A stretch of DNA of 64,000 bases from Microbacteriaceae bacterium MWH-Ta3 (GCA_003053925.1 QBKD01000001.1:1054001-1118000), one strand, 5' to 3'. Shown: positions 44,697 to 53,873, numbered from the stretch's first letter. Numbers and translations are program-made. The notes: generated by a model from the letters alone, not told the origin.

Positions 44697-45421
44697 CCCG
44701 CGCTGATGGCCGCATGAACGACCAGAACCGACCCGTCACGATTGAACGAGGCTGGTCAACCCAGGCCGAGGGCAGCGCCCTCATCTCTGTGGGCAACACC
44801 CGTGTACTGTGCACTGCGTCGTTCACGAACGGTGTTCCGCGTTGGATGATGGGCAAGGGAGCGGGCTGGGTGACCGCCGAGTACTCGATGCTGCCGCGCT
44901 CCACGAATTCACGTATGGACAGGGAAAGTGTCAAGGGCAAGATTGGCGGCCGCACGCACGAGATTTCGCGACTGATTGGTCGCAGCCTCCGTGCCGTCGT
45001 CGATATGAAGGCGCTGGGCGAAAACACGATTGTGATCGATTGCGATGTGTTGCAGGCCGATGGCGGTACCCGCACCGCGGCAATCACTGGTGCATACGTT
45101 GCGCTGGTCGACGCCATCGAATGGGGCCGCGCGAAGGGTTTCATTGGCAAGAACGCGAAGGCGATCATTGATTCGGTGGCGGCGGTCAGTGTGGGAATCA
45201 TCGACGGCGAACCGATGCTCGATCTGCAGTACACCGAGGATGTCCGTGCCGAAACCGACATGAACGTCGTGATGACGGGCCGAGGCCTGTTTGTCGAGGT
45301 CCAGGGAACCGCCGAGGGTGCGCCGTTCGATCGTGCCGAACTCGGCCGTCTGCTGGACCTCGCGGGTATCGGAACCGACGCACTCACGCGTATCCAAATC
45401 GACGCTCTGTCGGCGTCCTAA
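44693..45421 (+). CDS. rph: ribonuclease PH
   Basis: 242-residue phosphorolytic 3' exoribonuclease trimming tRNA ends. Typical segments are [56 protein letters not shown] and [19 protein letters not shown]. The ATGA overlap with murI indicates coupled translation; a second ATG at 44714 is a less likely start because the TRADGR opening is conserved. Confidence 0.95.
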   Translation: MTRADGRMNDQNRPVTIERGWSTQAEGSALISVGNTRVLCTASFTNGVPRWMMGKGAGWVTAEYSMLPRSTNSRMDRESVKGKIGGRTHEISRLIGRSLRAVVDMKALGENTIVIDCDVLQADGGTRTAAITGAYVALVDAIEWGRAKGFIGKNAKAIIDSVAAVSVGIIDGEPMLDLQYTEDVRAETDMNVVMTGRGLFVEVQGTAEGAPFDRAELGRLLDLAGIGTDALTRIQIDALSAS

Positions 45422-45464
45422 GCGTGCGGCTCTAGGCTAGAGCCACAGTCGTTACGGAGGATAC

Positions 45465-46118
45465 GTGTCTGAACCGAAGCCGGTCATTGTTGCCACGCAT
45501 AACGCGCACAAGGTGGGCGAAATCGCACGCACCCTCGAGCCGCTCGTGGGATCGACAATCGAGCTACGCACCTATGACGGCCCCGAGCCCGTCGAGGACG
45601 GCGACACGTTTGAAGCCAACGCACTCATCAAGGCCCGTGCTGCGTTCGCACACACCGGTATCCCGAGCTTGGCCGATGATTCGGGCATTGTGGTAGCTGC
45701 ACTGGGTGGTGCGCCGGGAATTTATTCCGCCCGCTACTCGGAGGAGGGCACCGATGAGGCAAATCGCGCAAAGTTGCTGTCGAAAATGGACGGTATCGAG
45801 GACCGTTCCGCCCGCTTTGTGTGTGTCGTCGCGCTGGTGACGGCCGACGGCGAGGACATCGTACGGGGTGAATGGGCAGGCGAGCTGGCCGACACAGTGC
45901 GTGGTGATGGCGGCTTCGGTTATGACCCGTTGTTTATTCCTGCGGGGGAGACCCGTACCGCGGCCGAGTTCGCGCCGCTCGAGAAGGCGGCACTGTCACA
46001 TCGAGCACGTGCGCTGGGTGCCATCGCACCCAAGCTTTTGGCACGCGTCGTGGGAATGCCCGTCGTCCGTCCGGCGACGCAGGAATCCGCTGCCGACGCC
46101 TCGAACGTCGATCAATAG
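45465..46118 (+). CDS. rdgB: XTP/dITP diphosphatase (RdgB/HAM1)
   Basis: 217 residues. Removes non-canonical purine nucleotides such as XTP and dITP. Signatures are VATHNAHKVGEI, FEANALIKARAAF, LADDSGIVVAALGGAPGIYSARY and GGFGYDPLF. The start GTG has GGAGGA upstream, and a TAGGCT box lies near 45431, so unlike its neighbours it has a real leader. The rph-rdgB order is conserved. Confidence 0.95.
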   Translation: MSEPKPVIVATHNAHKVGEIARTLEPLVGSTIELRTYDGPEPVEDGDTFEANALIKARAAFAHTGIPSLADDSGIVVAALGGAPGIYSARYSEEGTDEANRAKLLSKMDGIEDRSARFVCVVALVTADGEDIVRGEWAGELADTVRGDGGFGYDPLFIPAGETRTAAEFAPLEKAALSHRARALGAIAPKLLARVVGMPVVRPATQESAADASNVDQ

Positions 46119-46127
46119 CAGGTACCT

Positions 46128-47348
46128 ATGTCGACACCACGCCAAACCGGTACGCTGCTGTCCCTCATGGGGCCGGCGATGGTGGCGGGCGTGGCGTATC
46201 TGGATCCGGGGAACGTTGCGGCCAACATCACCGCGGGGTCGCAGTTTGGCTATTTGCTGATTTGGGTCGTTGTTGCGGGCAACCTGATGGCGTGGCTCGT
46301 TCAGTATCTTTCGGCATCACTGGGAATCGCAACGGGACTCAGCCTGCCCGAGGTCTTGGGGAAGCGCCTGAAGTCGCGCACCGGCCGTGTGTTGTTCTGG
46401 GCGCAGGGCGAGGCCGTGGCGATGGCCACGGATATCGCCGAAATTGTCGGTGGAGCCGTGGCGTTGAATCTCTTGTTCGGATTGCCGTTGCCGTTGGGCG
46501 GCACCATAACCGCCGTCGTGGCACTGCTGGTGCTGTCGGTGCATTCGTCGGTGGGGGTCAAGCCCTTTGAGCGCGTCATCATGTCGCTCGTGTTGATCAT
46601 CGTCATCGGTTTCGTGACGGGCCTGTTCTGGGCTCCGATCGATGGCGCCGACCTCGTAGCGGGTCTGGTTCCCGCATTTGATGGAAACGACTCGGTGCTG
46701 TTGGCGGCGGCAATTTTGGGCGCGACGGTGATGCCTCATGCCATCTACGCCCATTCCGGGTTTTCCCGCGACCGTTTCGGTCAAGCGCAGGCGGGGCGGA
46801 TGCGGTCGCTGTTGCGAGCAACGCGGTTCGACGTTTCAGCGGCGCTCACCATTGCGGGTGGTGTCAACATTGCGCTACTTGTCTTGGGCGCATCCGCACT
46901 ACATGGTGTCGAAGGCACCGAGTCACTTGCAGGAGCACATGCCGCGATTGGCAGCGCGCTGGGTCCCATCATCGCGACCATTTTTGCCGTTGGCCTGTTG
47001 GCATCGGCGCTAGCGTCGACAGCGGTGGGTGCCTATGCCGGCGCGGAAATCATGGCGGGGTTGCTGCGCTGGAAGCTGCCCACAACAATTCGTCGTGCCA
47101 TCACGATCATCCCCGCTATCGCGCTGTTGTCGTTTGATGTCGAACCGACGCAGGCGCTGGTGTGGAGTCAGATTATTTTGAGCTTCGGCATCCCGTTTGC
47201 ACTGGTGCCGCTTGTGCGCATAACGAGTGACAGGGCCATCATGGGCGAGGCGCGCGCCAGCCTGGTGATTCGAGTTCTTGCCACGGTGGCGACGGTGTTG
47301 ATTATCGCCTTCAACGTGTGGTTACTGGTCGTGACCTTCGCTGGTTGA
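46128..47348 (+). CDS. mntH: Nramp-family divalent metal transporter
   Basis: 406 residues with eleven or so membrane segments. The two unwound-helix motifs of Nramp transporters are present: LDPGN (25-29) in the first helix and ATVMPHAIYAHS in the sixth. It imports manganese or ferrous iron with protons. It begins 9 bases after rdgB. The 3' end overlaps the opposing DedA gene by 27 bases. Confidence 0.92.
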   Translation: MSTPRQTGTLLSLMGPAMVAGVAYLDPGNVAANITAGSQFGYLLIWVVVAGNLMAWLVQYLSASLGIATGLSLPEVLGKRLKSRTGRVLFWAQGEAVAMATDIAEIVGGAVALNLLFGLPLPLGGTITAVVALLVLSVHSSVGVKPFERVIMSLVLIIVIGFVTGLFWAPIDGADLVAGLVPAFDGNDSVLLAAAILGATVMPHAIYAHSGFSRDRFGQAQAGRMRSLLRATRFDVSAALTIAGGVNIALLVLGASALHGVEGTESLAGAHAAIGSALGPIIATIFAVGLLASALASTAVGAYAGAEIMAGLLRWKLPTTIRRAITIIPAIALLSFDVEPTQALVWSQIILSFGIPFALVPLVRITSDRAIMGEARASLVIRVLATVATVLIIAFNVWLLVVTFAG

Positions 47349-47987
47349 TTCCCGCTGAATCGTGCGGCGTTCCTTCCACAGGTGGAAGATCACATACCCC
47401 ACGCCAATCACGACGACACCCAGCAGGACGACGTCAATGTACTTCTCGACGAGTTCCGCAACACCGGGGATGTGGGCAAAAAGCCATCCAGCGAACGGCA
47501 ACAGTGCGGCCCACAACAGTGAACCCAGGGCGTTGTACAGCGTGAATTGGCGACGGTTCATGCGTCCGATCCCGGCCGCAACGGGAAGAAGCGTGCGCAC
47601 AATCGGTACGTATTGGGCGAACGTGACCGACAAGGGGCCCCACTTCGCGAAGAAAGCCTCGGTCTTCTGAACGCTGGCGTGTGAAATCAATCCGCCCTCG
47701 CGCCGCGAAAACACTGCGGGACCGCCCACTTTGCCAATCTGGTAGCCCGTCTGGTTTCCCATCACCGAGGCGACAAAGATGGCCAGCGACACCAGCCAAA
47801 TGGGCTGCGGAATCGTGCCCTGAAAGGTCAACACTCCCGTGATGATTAGCAAGGTATCCCCGGGGAGCAGGAATCCGATGAGCAAGCCCGTTTCGACAAA
47901 AACAATCGCACATACAAGTAGAAGAGCCCAGGGCCCAGCGCCCTCGATCAGTGCGTGTGCATCAAACAGGCCGACTGCATAATCCAT
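47322..47987 (-). CDS. DedA-family membrane protein
   Basis: 221 residues. The DedA/SNARE-associated signatures are visible: ETGLLIGFLLPGDTLLIITG, GNQTGYQIGKVGGPAVFSRREGG and KWGPLSVTFAQYVPIVRTLLPVAAGIGRM. The family acts as flippase or membrane-potential-linked transporters of lipid carriers in other bacteria; the role here is inferred. The start is ATG 47987 after GAAAGGACC; an upstream in-frame part would run into the tRNA gene and is rejected. Confidence 0.88.
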   Translation of the reverse strand: MDYAVGLFDAHALIEGAGPWALLLVCAIVFVETGLLIGFLLPGDTLLIITGVLTFQGTIPQPIWLVSLAIFVASVMGNQTGYQIGKVGGPAVFSRREGGLISHASVQKTEAFFAKWGPLSVTFAQYVPIVRTLLPVAAGIGRMNRRQFTLYNALGSLLWAALLPFAGWLFAHIPGVAELVEKYIDVVLLGVVVIGVGYVIFHLWKERRTIQRESTSEGHDQ

Positions 47988-48007
47988 GCGGGGTCCTTTC
48001 GGTTCAG

Positions 48008-48087
48008 TGCGGGAGGTGGGACTCGAACCCACACGCCGAAGCACAGGAACCTAAATCCTGCGTGTCTGCCAATTTCACCACACCCGC
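48008..48087 (-). tRNA. tRNA-Leu (anticodon TAG)
   Basis: About 80 bases on the minus strand. The anticodon loop TTTAGGT lies in a CAGGA/TCCTG stem, with a short variable arm around a TTCG loop and a T-arm GTGGG/CCCAC with TTCGAGT. The 3' CCA is not encoded. The acceptor stem GCGGGTG/CTCCCGC has a T-T mismatch at its sixth pair. It lies just upstream of the DedA gene. Confidence 0.92.
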
Positions 48088-48161
48088 TCGTGTGCTTCCA
48101 GTGTATCGGCAGTCGTTTTGGCGTAGGCTATGAAAGCAATCGTGCGAAGGAGCGGATCAGA

Positions 48162-48344
48162 GTGTTTGCCGTCAATTTATTGGCCACCACCGGCGTTGAC
48201 ACTTCCGGTTACTTCATTACTGCGGGAGTCCTCGTGGTAGGCGGGATTGTGCTCGTTCTGATACGACGATTGACCGCACGCCCGCAGCGGAAAATCGACA
48301 ACGGTGGCACACCTCAGGGCCAGACGCCGTCGAACGAGTCTTAG
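48162..48344 (+). CDS. small single-pass membrane protein
   Basis: 60 residues starting at GTG 48162, preceded by GAAGGAG; a TAGGCT box at 48124-48129 could be the promoter. The layout is a short N terminus (FAVNLLATTGVDTSG), one membrane helix (YFITAGVLVVGGIVLVLIRR) and a polar tail. It resembles the membrane end of cell-wall-anchored proteins but has no LPxTG motif. Function unknown. The longer frame reaching back to 47955 crosses the tRNA gene and is not used. Confidence 0.65.
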   Translation: MFAVNLLATTGVDTSGYFITAGVLVVGGIVLVLIRRLTARPQRKIDNGGTPQGQTPSNES

Positions 48345-48386
48345 GCATTTCGCCGACAACACTCAATTCGAAAGGTTCGATATATC

Positions 48387-49847
48387 GTGCGTAGCGAAGC
48401 AGAACTCCTCGCGTCCGTACCGAAGCAGCTCTTCATCGGTGGTGAATGGGTTGATGCAGAAGGTGGCGAAACCCTGACCGTCAGTGATCCGGCCACGGGA
48501 TTGGCGCTTGCCACCATCGCCAGCGCGTCTGTTTCCGACGCCGCCAAGGCCATGGATGCCGCTGCTGCAGCCCAAGAAAGCTGGGCGGCAACCGCGCCTC
48601 GTGTTCGCGGTGAAATCCTGCGCAAGGCCTTTGACCTGTTGATCGAACGACGCGATGAGTTCGCGTTGCTGATGACCATCGAAATGGGAAAGCCCTTCGC
48701 TGAAGCACAGGGTGAGGTCACCTACGGTGCCGAATTCTTGCGCTGGTTCAGCGAAGAAGCGGTGCGCATCAACGGCCGTTACGGATCGAACCCCGAAGGC
48801 ACCGGCACGATGATTGTGTCGAAGCAGCCCGTTGGACCCTGCTTCCTCATCACGCCTTGGAACTTCCCCCTGGCAATGGCGACGCGCAAGATCGCGCCTG
48901 CGCTGGCCGCCGGCTGCACCTCGATTATTAAGCCCGCAGAACTCACGCCCTTGACCACCTTGGCCTTCGTCAAGTTGCTGGAAGAGGTCGGCGTGCCTAA
49001 GGGAGTCGTCAATGTGATCACCACGTCAAAGACGCGCGAGGTGTCGCCCGTCATCATCGGTGACTCGCGTCTGCGCAAGCTCTCGTTCACGGGCTCGACC
49101 GGCGTCGGCAAAATTCTGCTGAAGCAGGCCGCGGACAACGTGCTGCGGACCTCGATGGAACTCGGCGGAAATGCGCCATTCATCGTGTTCAACGACGCCG
49201 ATATCGACAAGGCTGTTGACGGCGCAATGGTGGCGAAATTCCGCAACATCGGACAGGCCTGCACCGCGGCCAACCGTGTGTTTGTGCAGAAGGGTGTCGC
49301 GGCAGAGTTTGCGGCCAAGGTCGCCGAGCGTGTTGCTGCCATGAAGATTGGCCGTGGCACCGAAGCCGGTGTCACCATCGGGCCGCTGATCGACGAAAAG
49401 GCCGTGGCCTCCAGCCAGGCATTTGTCGAGGACGCGGTGGCGTTGGGTGCCGAAGTCCTGGTCGGTGGCAAGCGCGTCGATGGTCCGGGAACGTTCTTCG
49501 AGCCCACGGTTCTTACGAAGGTCCACGCCGACACCCGTTTCATGTGTGAAGAAATCTTTGGGCCCGTCTTGGGAATCATCGAATTCGAGACCGAGGACGA
49601 GGTTATTCGCATGGCGAACGACACCGAATACGGCCTGATCTCGTACGTCTTCACCAACGACCTGCACCGCGGACAGCGCCTCATTGCGAAGCTCGAGACG
49701 GGCATGATGGGCCTCAACACGGGCCTTGCCTCGAATGCTGCAGCACCGTTTGGTGGCGTCAAGCAGTCGGGTGTTGGGCGTGAAGGCTCGATCGAGGGCA
49801 TCGAGGAGTACCTCACGACGAAGTACACGCTGATCCCCAACGCGTAG
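48387..49847 (+). CDS. gabD: NAD(P)-dependent succinate-semialdehyde dehydrogenase
   Basis: 486-residue aldehyde dehydrogenase. Glu258 (SMELGGNAPFI) and Cys292 (NIGQACTAANR) are the catalytic pair; LSFTGSTGVGK and ITPWNFPLAM are the cofactor-region motifs. It belongs to the GabD-type group that oxidises succinate semialdehyde, the end product of GABA breakdown, to succinate. The start is GTG 48387 after GAAAGG. It stands alone, followed by a terminator. It could serve the amine cluster 9 kb away, where GABA-like products are expected. Confidence 0.88.
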   Translation: MRSEAELLASVPKQLFIGGEWVDAEGGETLTVSDPATGLALATIASASVSDAAKAMDAAAAAQESWAATAPRVRGEILRKAFDLLIERRDEFALLMTIEMGKPFAEAQGEVTYGAEFLRWFSEEAVRINGRYGSNPEGTGTMIVSKQPVGPCFLITPWNFPLAMATRKIAPALAAGCTSIIKPAELTPLTTLAFVKLLEEVGVPKGVVNVITTSKTREVSPVIIGDSRLRKLSFTGSTGVGKILLKQAADNVLRTSMELGGNAPFIVFNDADIDKAVDGAMVAKFRNIGQACTAANRVFVQKGVAAEFAAKVAERVAAMKIGRGTEAGVTIGPLIDEKAVASSQAFVEDAVALGAEVLVGGKRVDGPGTFFEPTVLTKVHADTRFMCEEIFGPVLGIIEFETEDEVIRMANDTEYGLISYVFTNDLHRGQRLIAKLETGMMGLNTGLASNAAAPFGGVKQSGVGREGSIEGIEEYLTTKYTLIPNA

Positions 49848-49859
49848 TTTTCTCCGACA

Positions 49860-49898
49860 CGAGGCCCTGTGGATAACTTCCACGGGGCCTCGTTCTGT
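49860..49898 (+). terminator. terminator after gabD
   Basis: A 13-base-pair stem with one G-T wobble (49860-49872 with 49880-49892) and a 7-base loop, followed by TTCTGT. It separates gabD from the tad genes. Confidence 0.75.
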
Positions 49899-49903
49899 GT
49901 GGC

Positions 49904-49909
49904 GATACT
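49904..49909 (+). promoter_or_regulatory. -10 box of tadA, leaderless type
   Basis: GATACT, six bases, then ATG at 49916; it matches the -10 consensus at four positions. Confidence 0.45.
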
Positions 49910-49915
49910 GACGCA

Positions 49916-51052
49916 ATGACAGAAGTGGCCGACATCGCAACGGTGGTTCGACAGCGCGTCGTGAATTCCGGCATTGATCTGGATTATGCGATCCACGAGG
50001 AACTCGAAAGCCGCGCCGAATACAGCCTGCGGGCGGGTGCTGCGCCGGTCACGGTTCCCACAGTGCGTGAGGTTCACAATGCCCTACTGGGGTTCGGAGA
50101 TCTGCAGCCGTATTTCGATGACGACGCGGTGGAGGAAATCTGGATCAATAACTCGCGCGACGTTTTTGTGGCGCGCAACGGTGTCACGCAGCGCGTCGAC
50201 GTGGCCATGACTGCCGAATTGGTGCGCGATCTTGTCGATCGCCTGTTGCGCACGAGTGGGCGGCGCGTCGATGTATCGCAACCGTTCGTCGATGCCTCGT
50301 TGCCCGACGGTTCGCGGCTGCACGTGGCGATTCCACCGGTCGCACACGGCGGATGGTCGGTCAATGTCCGACGATTCCCGCCCGCGCGCTGGAGTTTGCG
50401 CGAATTGGTAGCGGCCGGAGCCTTGTCCGCAGATTTGGCCTCGTTTCTGGGCGATGAAGTTCGCGCCGGCGCAACAATTTTGGTGTCGGGTGCGACGCAA
50501 GCGGGAAAGACCACGATGCTCACCGCACTGCTGGGCGAGGCGGACCCGCAGGATCGCGTCGTCACCGTCGAAGAAACGTGCGAGATACGCCTGGCGACGC
50601 CCGACCATGTTGCGCTGCAGTGTCGTCCACCGAGCCTCGAGGGCACGGGCGAAATTACCCTCCGGCGTCTCGTCAAAGAGGCACTGCGTATGCGCCCCAC
50701 CCGATTGGTAGTGGGCGAAGTGCGCGAAGCCGAGGCGCTCGATGTGCTCATTGCGATTAATTCAGGTCTGCCCAGCATGTGTACAATCCACGCAAATTCG
50801 GCGCGCGACGCTGTCACGAAATTGGCGACTCTGCCGTTGCTGGCGGGCCGCAACATCGATGCCGCCTTTGTGACTCCGGCGGTGGCCTCCGCGCTGGATT
50901 TGGTGGTGCATTGTGCGCTGGATGCGGATGGCGCGCGACGCGTCGCGCAGGTGGTGCGCGTTCGGGGCATGGATTCGCGCGGAGCGGTGGTGTGCGACGA
51001 CATCGTGCTGGACGAGGCTGTCAGTAACCCAGGCGCGGGGGATCTTGCGTGA
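49916..51052 (+). CDS. tadA: TadA/CpaF-type secretion ATPase
   Basis: 378-residue ATPase powering a tight-adherence (Flp) type IV pilus or related secretion machine. An N-terminal all-alpha domain leads into the RecA-like core. Walker A is SGATQAGKTT (191-200), the Asp box is VVTVEET, Walker B is RLVVGEVREAEA (264 onward), and the His box is SMCTIHANSARD. The stop overlaps the tadB start as TGATG. No tadZ or rcpC gene precedes it. Confidence 0.92.
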   Translation: MTEVADIATVVRQRVVNSGIDLDYAIHEELESRAEYSLRAGAAPVTVPTVREVHNALLGFGDLQPYFDDDAVEEIWINNSRDVFVARNGVTQRVDVAMTAELVRDLVDRLLRTSGRRVDVSQPFVDASLPDGSRLHVAIPPVAHGGWSVNVRRFPPARWSLRELVAAGALSADLASFLGDEVRAGATILVSGATQAGKTTMLTALLGEADPQDRVVTVEETCEIRLATPDHVALQCRPPSLEGTGEITLRRLVKEALRMRPTRLVVGEVREAEALDVLIAINSGLPSMCTIHANSARDAVTKLATLPLLAGRNIDAAFVTPAVASALDLVVHCALDADGARRVAQVVRVRGMDSRGAVVCDDIVLDEAVSNPGAGDLA

Positions 51053-51918
51053 TGGAGGTTCTCGTTATGCTTGCCGCGGCCGTGGGCATGGGCGTGATCG
51101 TGTTTCGCCGTCCCGATTCACGTCGGCGCCTGCCCCGCGTGATCACGCCAACCGTCGCAGACTGGTTGGCCGAAGCCGGGCTCGCCGGGTATTCGCCCGC
51201 GGTCGTGGCCGTCACGGCCATGGCGAGCGCGGCCCTCATCGCAACCATCGTCTCGTTTCTTGTGCCACTGCGGGCGGTGGGCCCACTGGCCGGTGTTGCG
51301 ACTCTGCTGGTGTTGTGGGTCAGCGTGGAATCCGCCCGTTCGTCCCGTCGCCGTCGCGCACGCGCCGCGTGGCCGGACATCATCGACGGCCTTCGCAGTA
51401 GTCTGCGGTCGGGGGCAACGGTCTCCGAGGCGTTCAGCGATGCGCGCTCGCACGTTCCCGTGCGGTGGCGGGGCGACTGGGATGAGTGCAGCGCCGAGTT
51501 GGCGCGCGGTGTGCCCTTTCGGGTTGCGATTCGTGAACTCAAACGGCGAATCGCCGATCCCACTGCCGACGTGTTGTGCGAGTCCCTTATTGTGGCCCGC
51601 GAAATTGGTGGCACGGAGCTTCCGCGCATCGTTGCCGATTTGGGAACGGCGGTGCGCGCCGAATCCCGGGTGCGCAACGAGGTCCGCAGTCGGCAGGCGT
51701 GGGTGCGCCACGCGGCACGGTTAGGTGTTGCGGCCCCGTGGCTCGTCGTCGCGATGATTGCGGGTCGAGCCGAAACTCGCGTGGCCTTTAATTCAGAGGA
51801 GGGAGTTGCGGTGCTGGTGGTGGGTTTTGCTGCCACCGTGGTTGCCTATGTCGTGATGACCGCCATTAGTGCCGTGCCAGAGCCTGCGCGTTGGTTGGTG
51901 GGTGGCGGCGATGAATGA
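51052..51918 (+). CDS. tadB: TadB-like inner-membrane platform protein
   Basis: 288 residues of the GspF/TadB family. Hydrophobic segments lie at the N terminus (VLVMLAAAVGMGVIVF), near residues 40-80 and at the C terminus. A central cytoplasmic domain is present (DIIDGLRSSLRSGATVSEAFSDARSHVPVRW). ATG 51052 overlaps the tadA stop; GTG 51049 is one codon upstream and equally possible. Works with TadC as the assembly platform. Confidence 0.85.
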   Translation: MEVLVMLAAAVGMGVIVFRRPDSRRRLPRVITPTVADWLAEAGLAGYSPAVVAVTAMASAALIATIVSFLVPLRAVGPLAGVATLLVLWVSVESARSSRRRRARAAWPDIIDGLRSSLRSGATVSEAFSDARSHVPVRWRGDWDECSAELARGVPFRVAIRELKRRIADPTADVLCESLIVAREIGGTELPRIVADLGTAVRAESRVRNEVRSRQAWVRHAARLGVAAPWLVVAMIAGRAETRVAFNSEEGVAVLVVGFAATVVAYVVMTAISAVPEPARWLVGGGDE

Positions 51919-52588
51919 CATCGTGTTGGCCGCTGTCGCGGCTGTTGGCGTGTGGCTTGTCGTGTTTCATCGGCGCGCGCGACGTCATGAACGTGCCCTT
52001 GCGCACCACCTCGTTGATGTCTCCGAGGTTGCACGAGACGTCATGCGAAATCGTGTGGCCTGGCGACTGCGCGACCGCGTAACTGAGCGCTGTAAGCGGA
52101 TGGTGACAGTGATTAATGCCGCCGCGGCCTCGCGATCCCGGTCGCGTCAGATTGGGATTGAGTTGCCCGTCGTCCTCGATTTTGTGGTGCTGTGTCTGTC
52201 GGCGGGTGTGTCGACGGCGGATGCGCTGTACCGCGTTGGCGCTGTGGGCGGTGGTGCGCTTGCTGCAGAATGCCGCGTCATTTCCGCACAGCACTCACTG
52301 GGCATGTCGTTGACCGACGCGCTGCGCGAAAGCGCACGGCGCCACTCGCACCCCGCGTGGAATCGAACGGTGGATCACATTGTCGATGCGCTCGACCGCG
52401 GCACGCCGCTGGTTGGCACTCTGGTGGCACTCGCCGCCGAAGAGCGCGCCGCGGCAACGCGGGCGGTAATCGAATCGGGCAGTGTGCGTGAGGTGGCCAT
52501 GCTGGTTCCGCTCGTCTTCGTGATTTTGCCCGTCACGGTAATTTTTGCGGTATTTCCGGGCATCGTGGCGCTGGAATTTGTGGTCTAA
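51911..52588 (+). CDS. tadC: TadC-like inner-membrane platform protein
   Basis: 225 residues of the GspF/TadC family: an N-terminal helix (IVLAAVAAVGVWLVVF), the cytoplasmic domain (IELPVVLDFVVLCLSAGVSTADALYRV), and two C-terminal membrane segments (VAMLVPLVFVILPVTVIFAVFPGIVALEFVV). ATG 51911 overlaps tadB by 8 bases. Normally the pilin (flp) and pseudopilin genes (tadE, tadF) follow; here an MFS gene comes next, so the locus seems incomplete. Confidence 0.85.
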   Translation: MNDIVLAAVAAVGVWLVVFHRRARRHERALAHHLVDVSEVARDVMRNRVAWRLRDRVTERCKRMVTVINAAAASRSRSRQIGIELPVVLDFVVLCLSAGVSTADALYRVGAVGGGALAAECRVISAQHSLGMSLTDALRESARRHSHPAWNRTVDHIVDALDRGTPLVGTLVALAAEERAAATRAVIESGSVREVAMLVPLVFVILPVTVIFAVFPGIVALEFVV

Positions 52589-52655
52589 CGGCCGCCGAGG
52601 CCCGATAGATTAGTGAAGCTACCCGCCCGACGGTGTGGCGCAACCGGAGGCCACG

Positions 52656-53873
52656 ATGACTCATACTGACGCCCAATCGCCGCGCGCCGCGAGCACGCAG
52701 CTCGACGCGTGGCATCGCATCATCATCGTGTGCTTCACCGTTCTGGGTCTTGCCTATGCCTCGATGCTCGTTCGTATGCCGCTGGTGCGTGACATGCTCG
52801 GAGTCACCACCGCCCAGTTGGGCGTGTTGCTGTTTGTTGGTGCCGTCGGATCGTTGTTGGCGCTGAGTATCGCGGGCCGCGTGATTTCCGCTCGCGGCAC
52901 TCGTCCCGCAATTATCTGGGGCTCGACGGTTATTTATCTGGCGATGATAGGCGAGGCGCTCGCTATCGGGGCACACAGTCCGGTGGGGTTTGGAATCGCT
53001 CTCTTCATTGCGGGGTTTGCTATCGGATTTACCGATGTGGGCATCAACGTGGATGGCTCCGCTATCGAAATCCAGCGCGGACGGTCGGTATTGCCTCGAA
53101 TGCATGCTGCGTACTCGATTGGAACGCTTACGGGTGCCGCAATCGGGACTGTGGCAACGCTTCTTGACATTGATCTCGTGGCCCAGATGATTGTGCTGTC
53201 TGTTGCCAGTTTGATACTTCCTATTCTGGCCCGTCGGGTATTGCCGCACGGGAACGGGTCGACTGCGGCTGTATCAGCCGACGATACGACACCTCGTTCG
53301 CGCGCCACCGCAGCAGTTCCTGTGTGGCGCTCGCTTACGGTTGTCGGCTTGGGGTTGGGGATTTTCGGGCTGACACTGGCCGAAGGTGCCTCGAATGACT
53401 GGTTGACACTGGCCATTGTGGATGACTACCGAGAATCCGAGACCATGGCGGGTGTCGCCTATGTCATCCTGTTGCTGAGCATTACCGTTACGCGTTATTT
53501 TGGCGGCCAGCTTGTTGACCGATTCGGGCGCGTGCGCGTGCTGCAGGTGCTCTCCAGCGGTGCAATTCTAGGCTTGTTCATCATCATCGTGTCACCGTTC
53601 GTGTATGTCGCTTTTTTTGGTGTGGCGCTGTGGGGTGCGGGGGTTGCGCTGGCATTCCCGCTGTTCATTTCGGCAGCGGGAGAGCACCCTAATTCCGCAC
53701 GAACGGTCGCCTTTGTGACCTCATGTGGGTACGGCGCCTTCCTGGTGGGGCCGCCGTTACTGGGCTTCCTGGGACAGGCATGGGGGCTGCTCAACATGTA
53801 CTGGGTGATCATGATCGGTGTGGGGATCGCCGCTCTCGCCGCACGGGCCGCCCGTTCGCGCCCCACCGTGTAA
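52656..53873 (+). CDS. MFS transporter
   Basis: 405 residues with twelve membrane segments of the major facilitator type, most like the group of FucP/YbjJ-like permeases. DVGINVDGSAIEIQRGR with MHAAYSIGTLTGAAIGT at residues 128-168 is a conserved region of those proteins. The start is ATG 52656 after CGGAGG. The substrate is unknown; sugars or small metabolites are possible. It has its own upstream region and does not appear to be part of the tad unit. Confidence 0.83.
   Translation: MTHTDAQSPRAASTQLDAWHRIIIVCFTVLGLAYASMLVRMPLVRDMLGVTTAQLGVLLFVGAVGSLLALSIAGRVISARGTRPAIIWGSTVIYLAMIGEALAIGAHSPVGFGIALFIAGFAIGFTDVGINVDGSAIEIQRGRSVLPRMHAAYSIGTLTGAAIGTVATLLDIDLVAQMIVLSVASLILPILARRVLPHGNGSTAAVSADDTTPRSRATAAVPVWRSLTVVGLGLGIFGLTLAEGASNDWLTLAIVDDYRESETMAGVAYVILLLSITVTRYFGGQLVDRFGRVRVLQVLSSGAILGLFIIIVSPFVYVAFFGVALWGAGVALAFPLFISAAGEHPNSARTVAFVTSCGYGAFLVGPPLLGFLGQAWGLLNMYWVIMIGVGIAALAARAARSRPTV

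Noticed and set aside
52589-52655. Search for a missed pilin gene after tadC
   Set aside because: The 67-base gap is too short for a Flp pilin and contains only the MFS ribosome-binding region.
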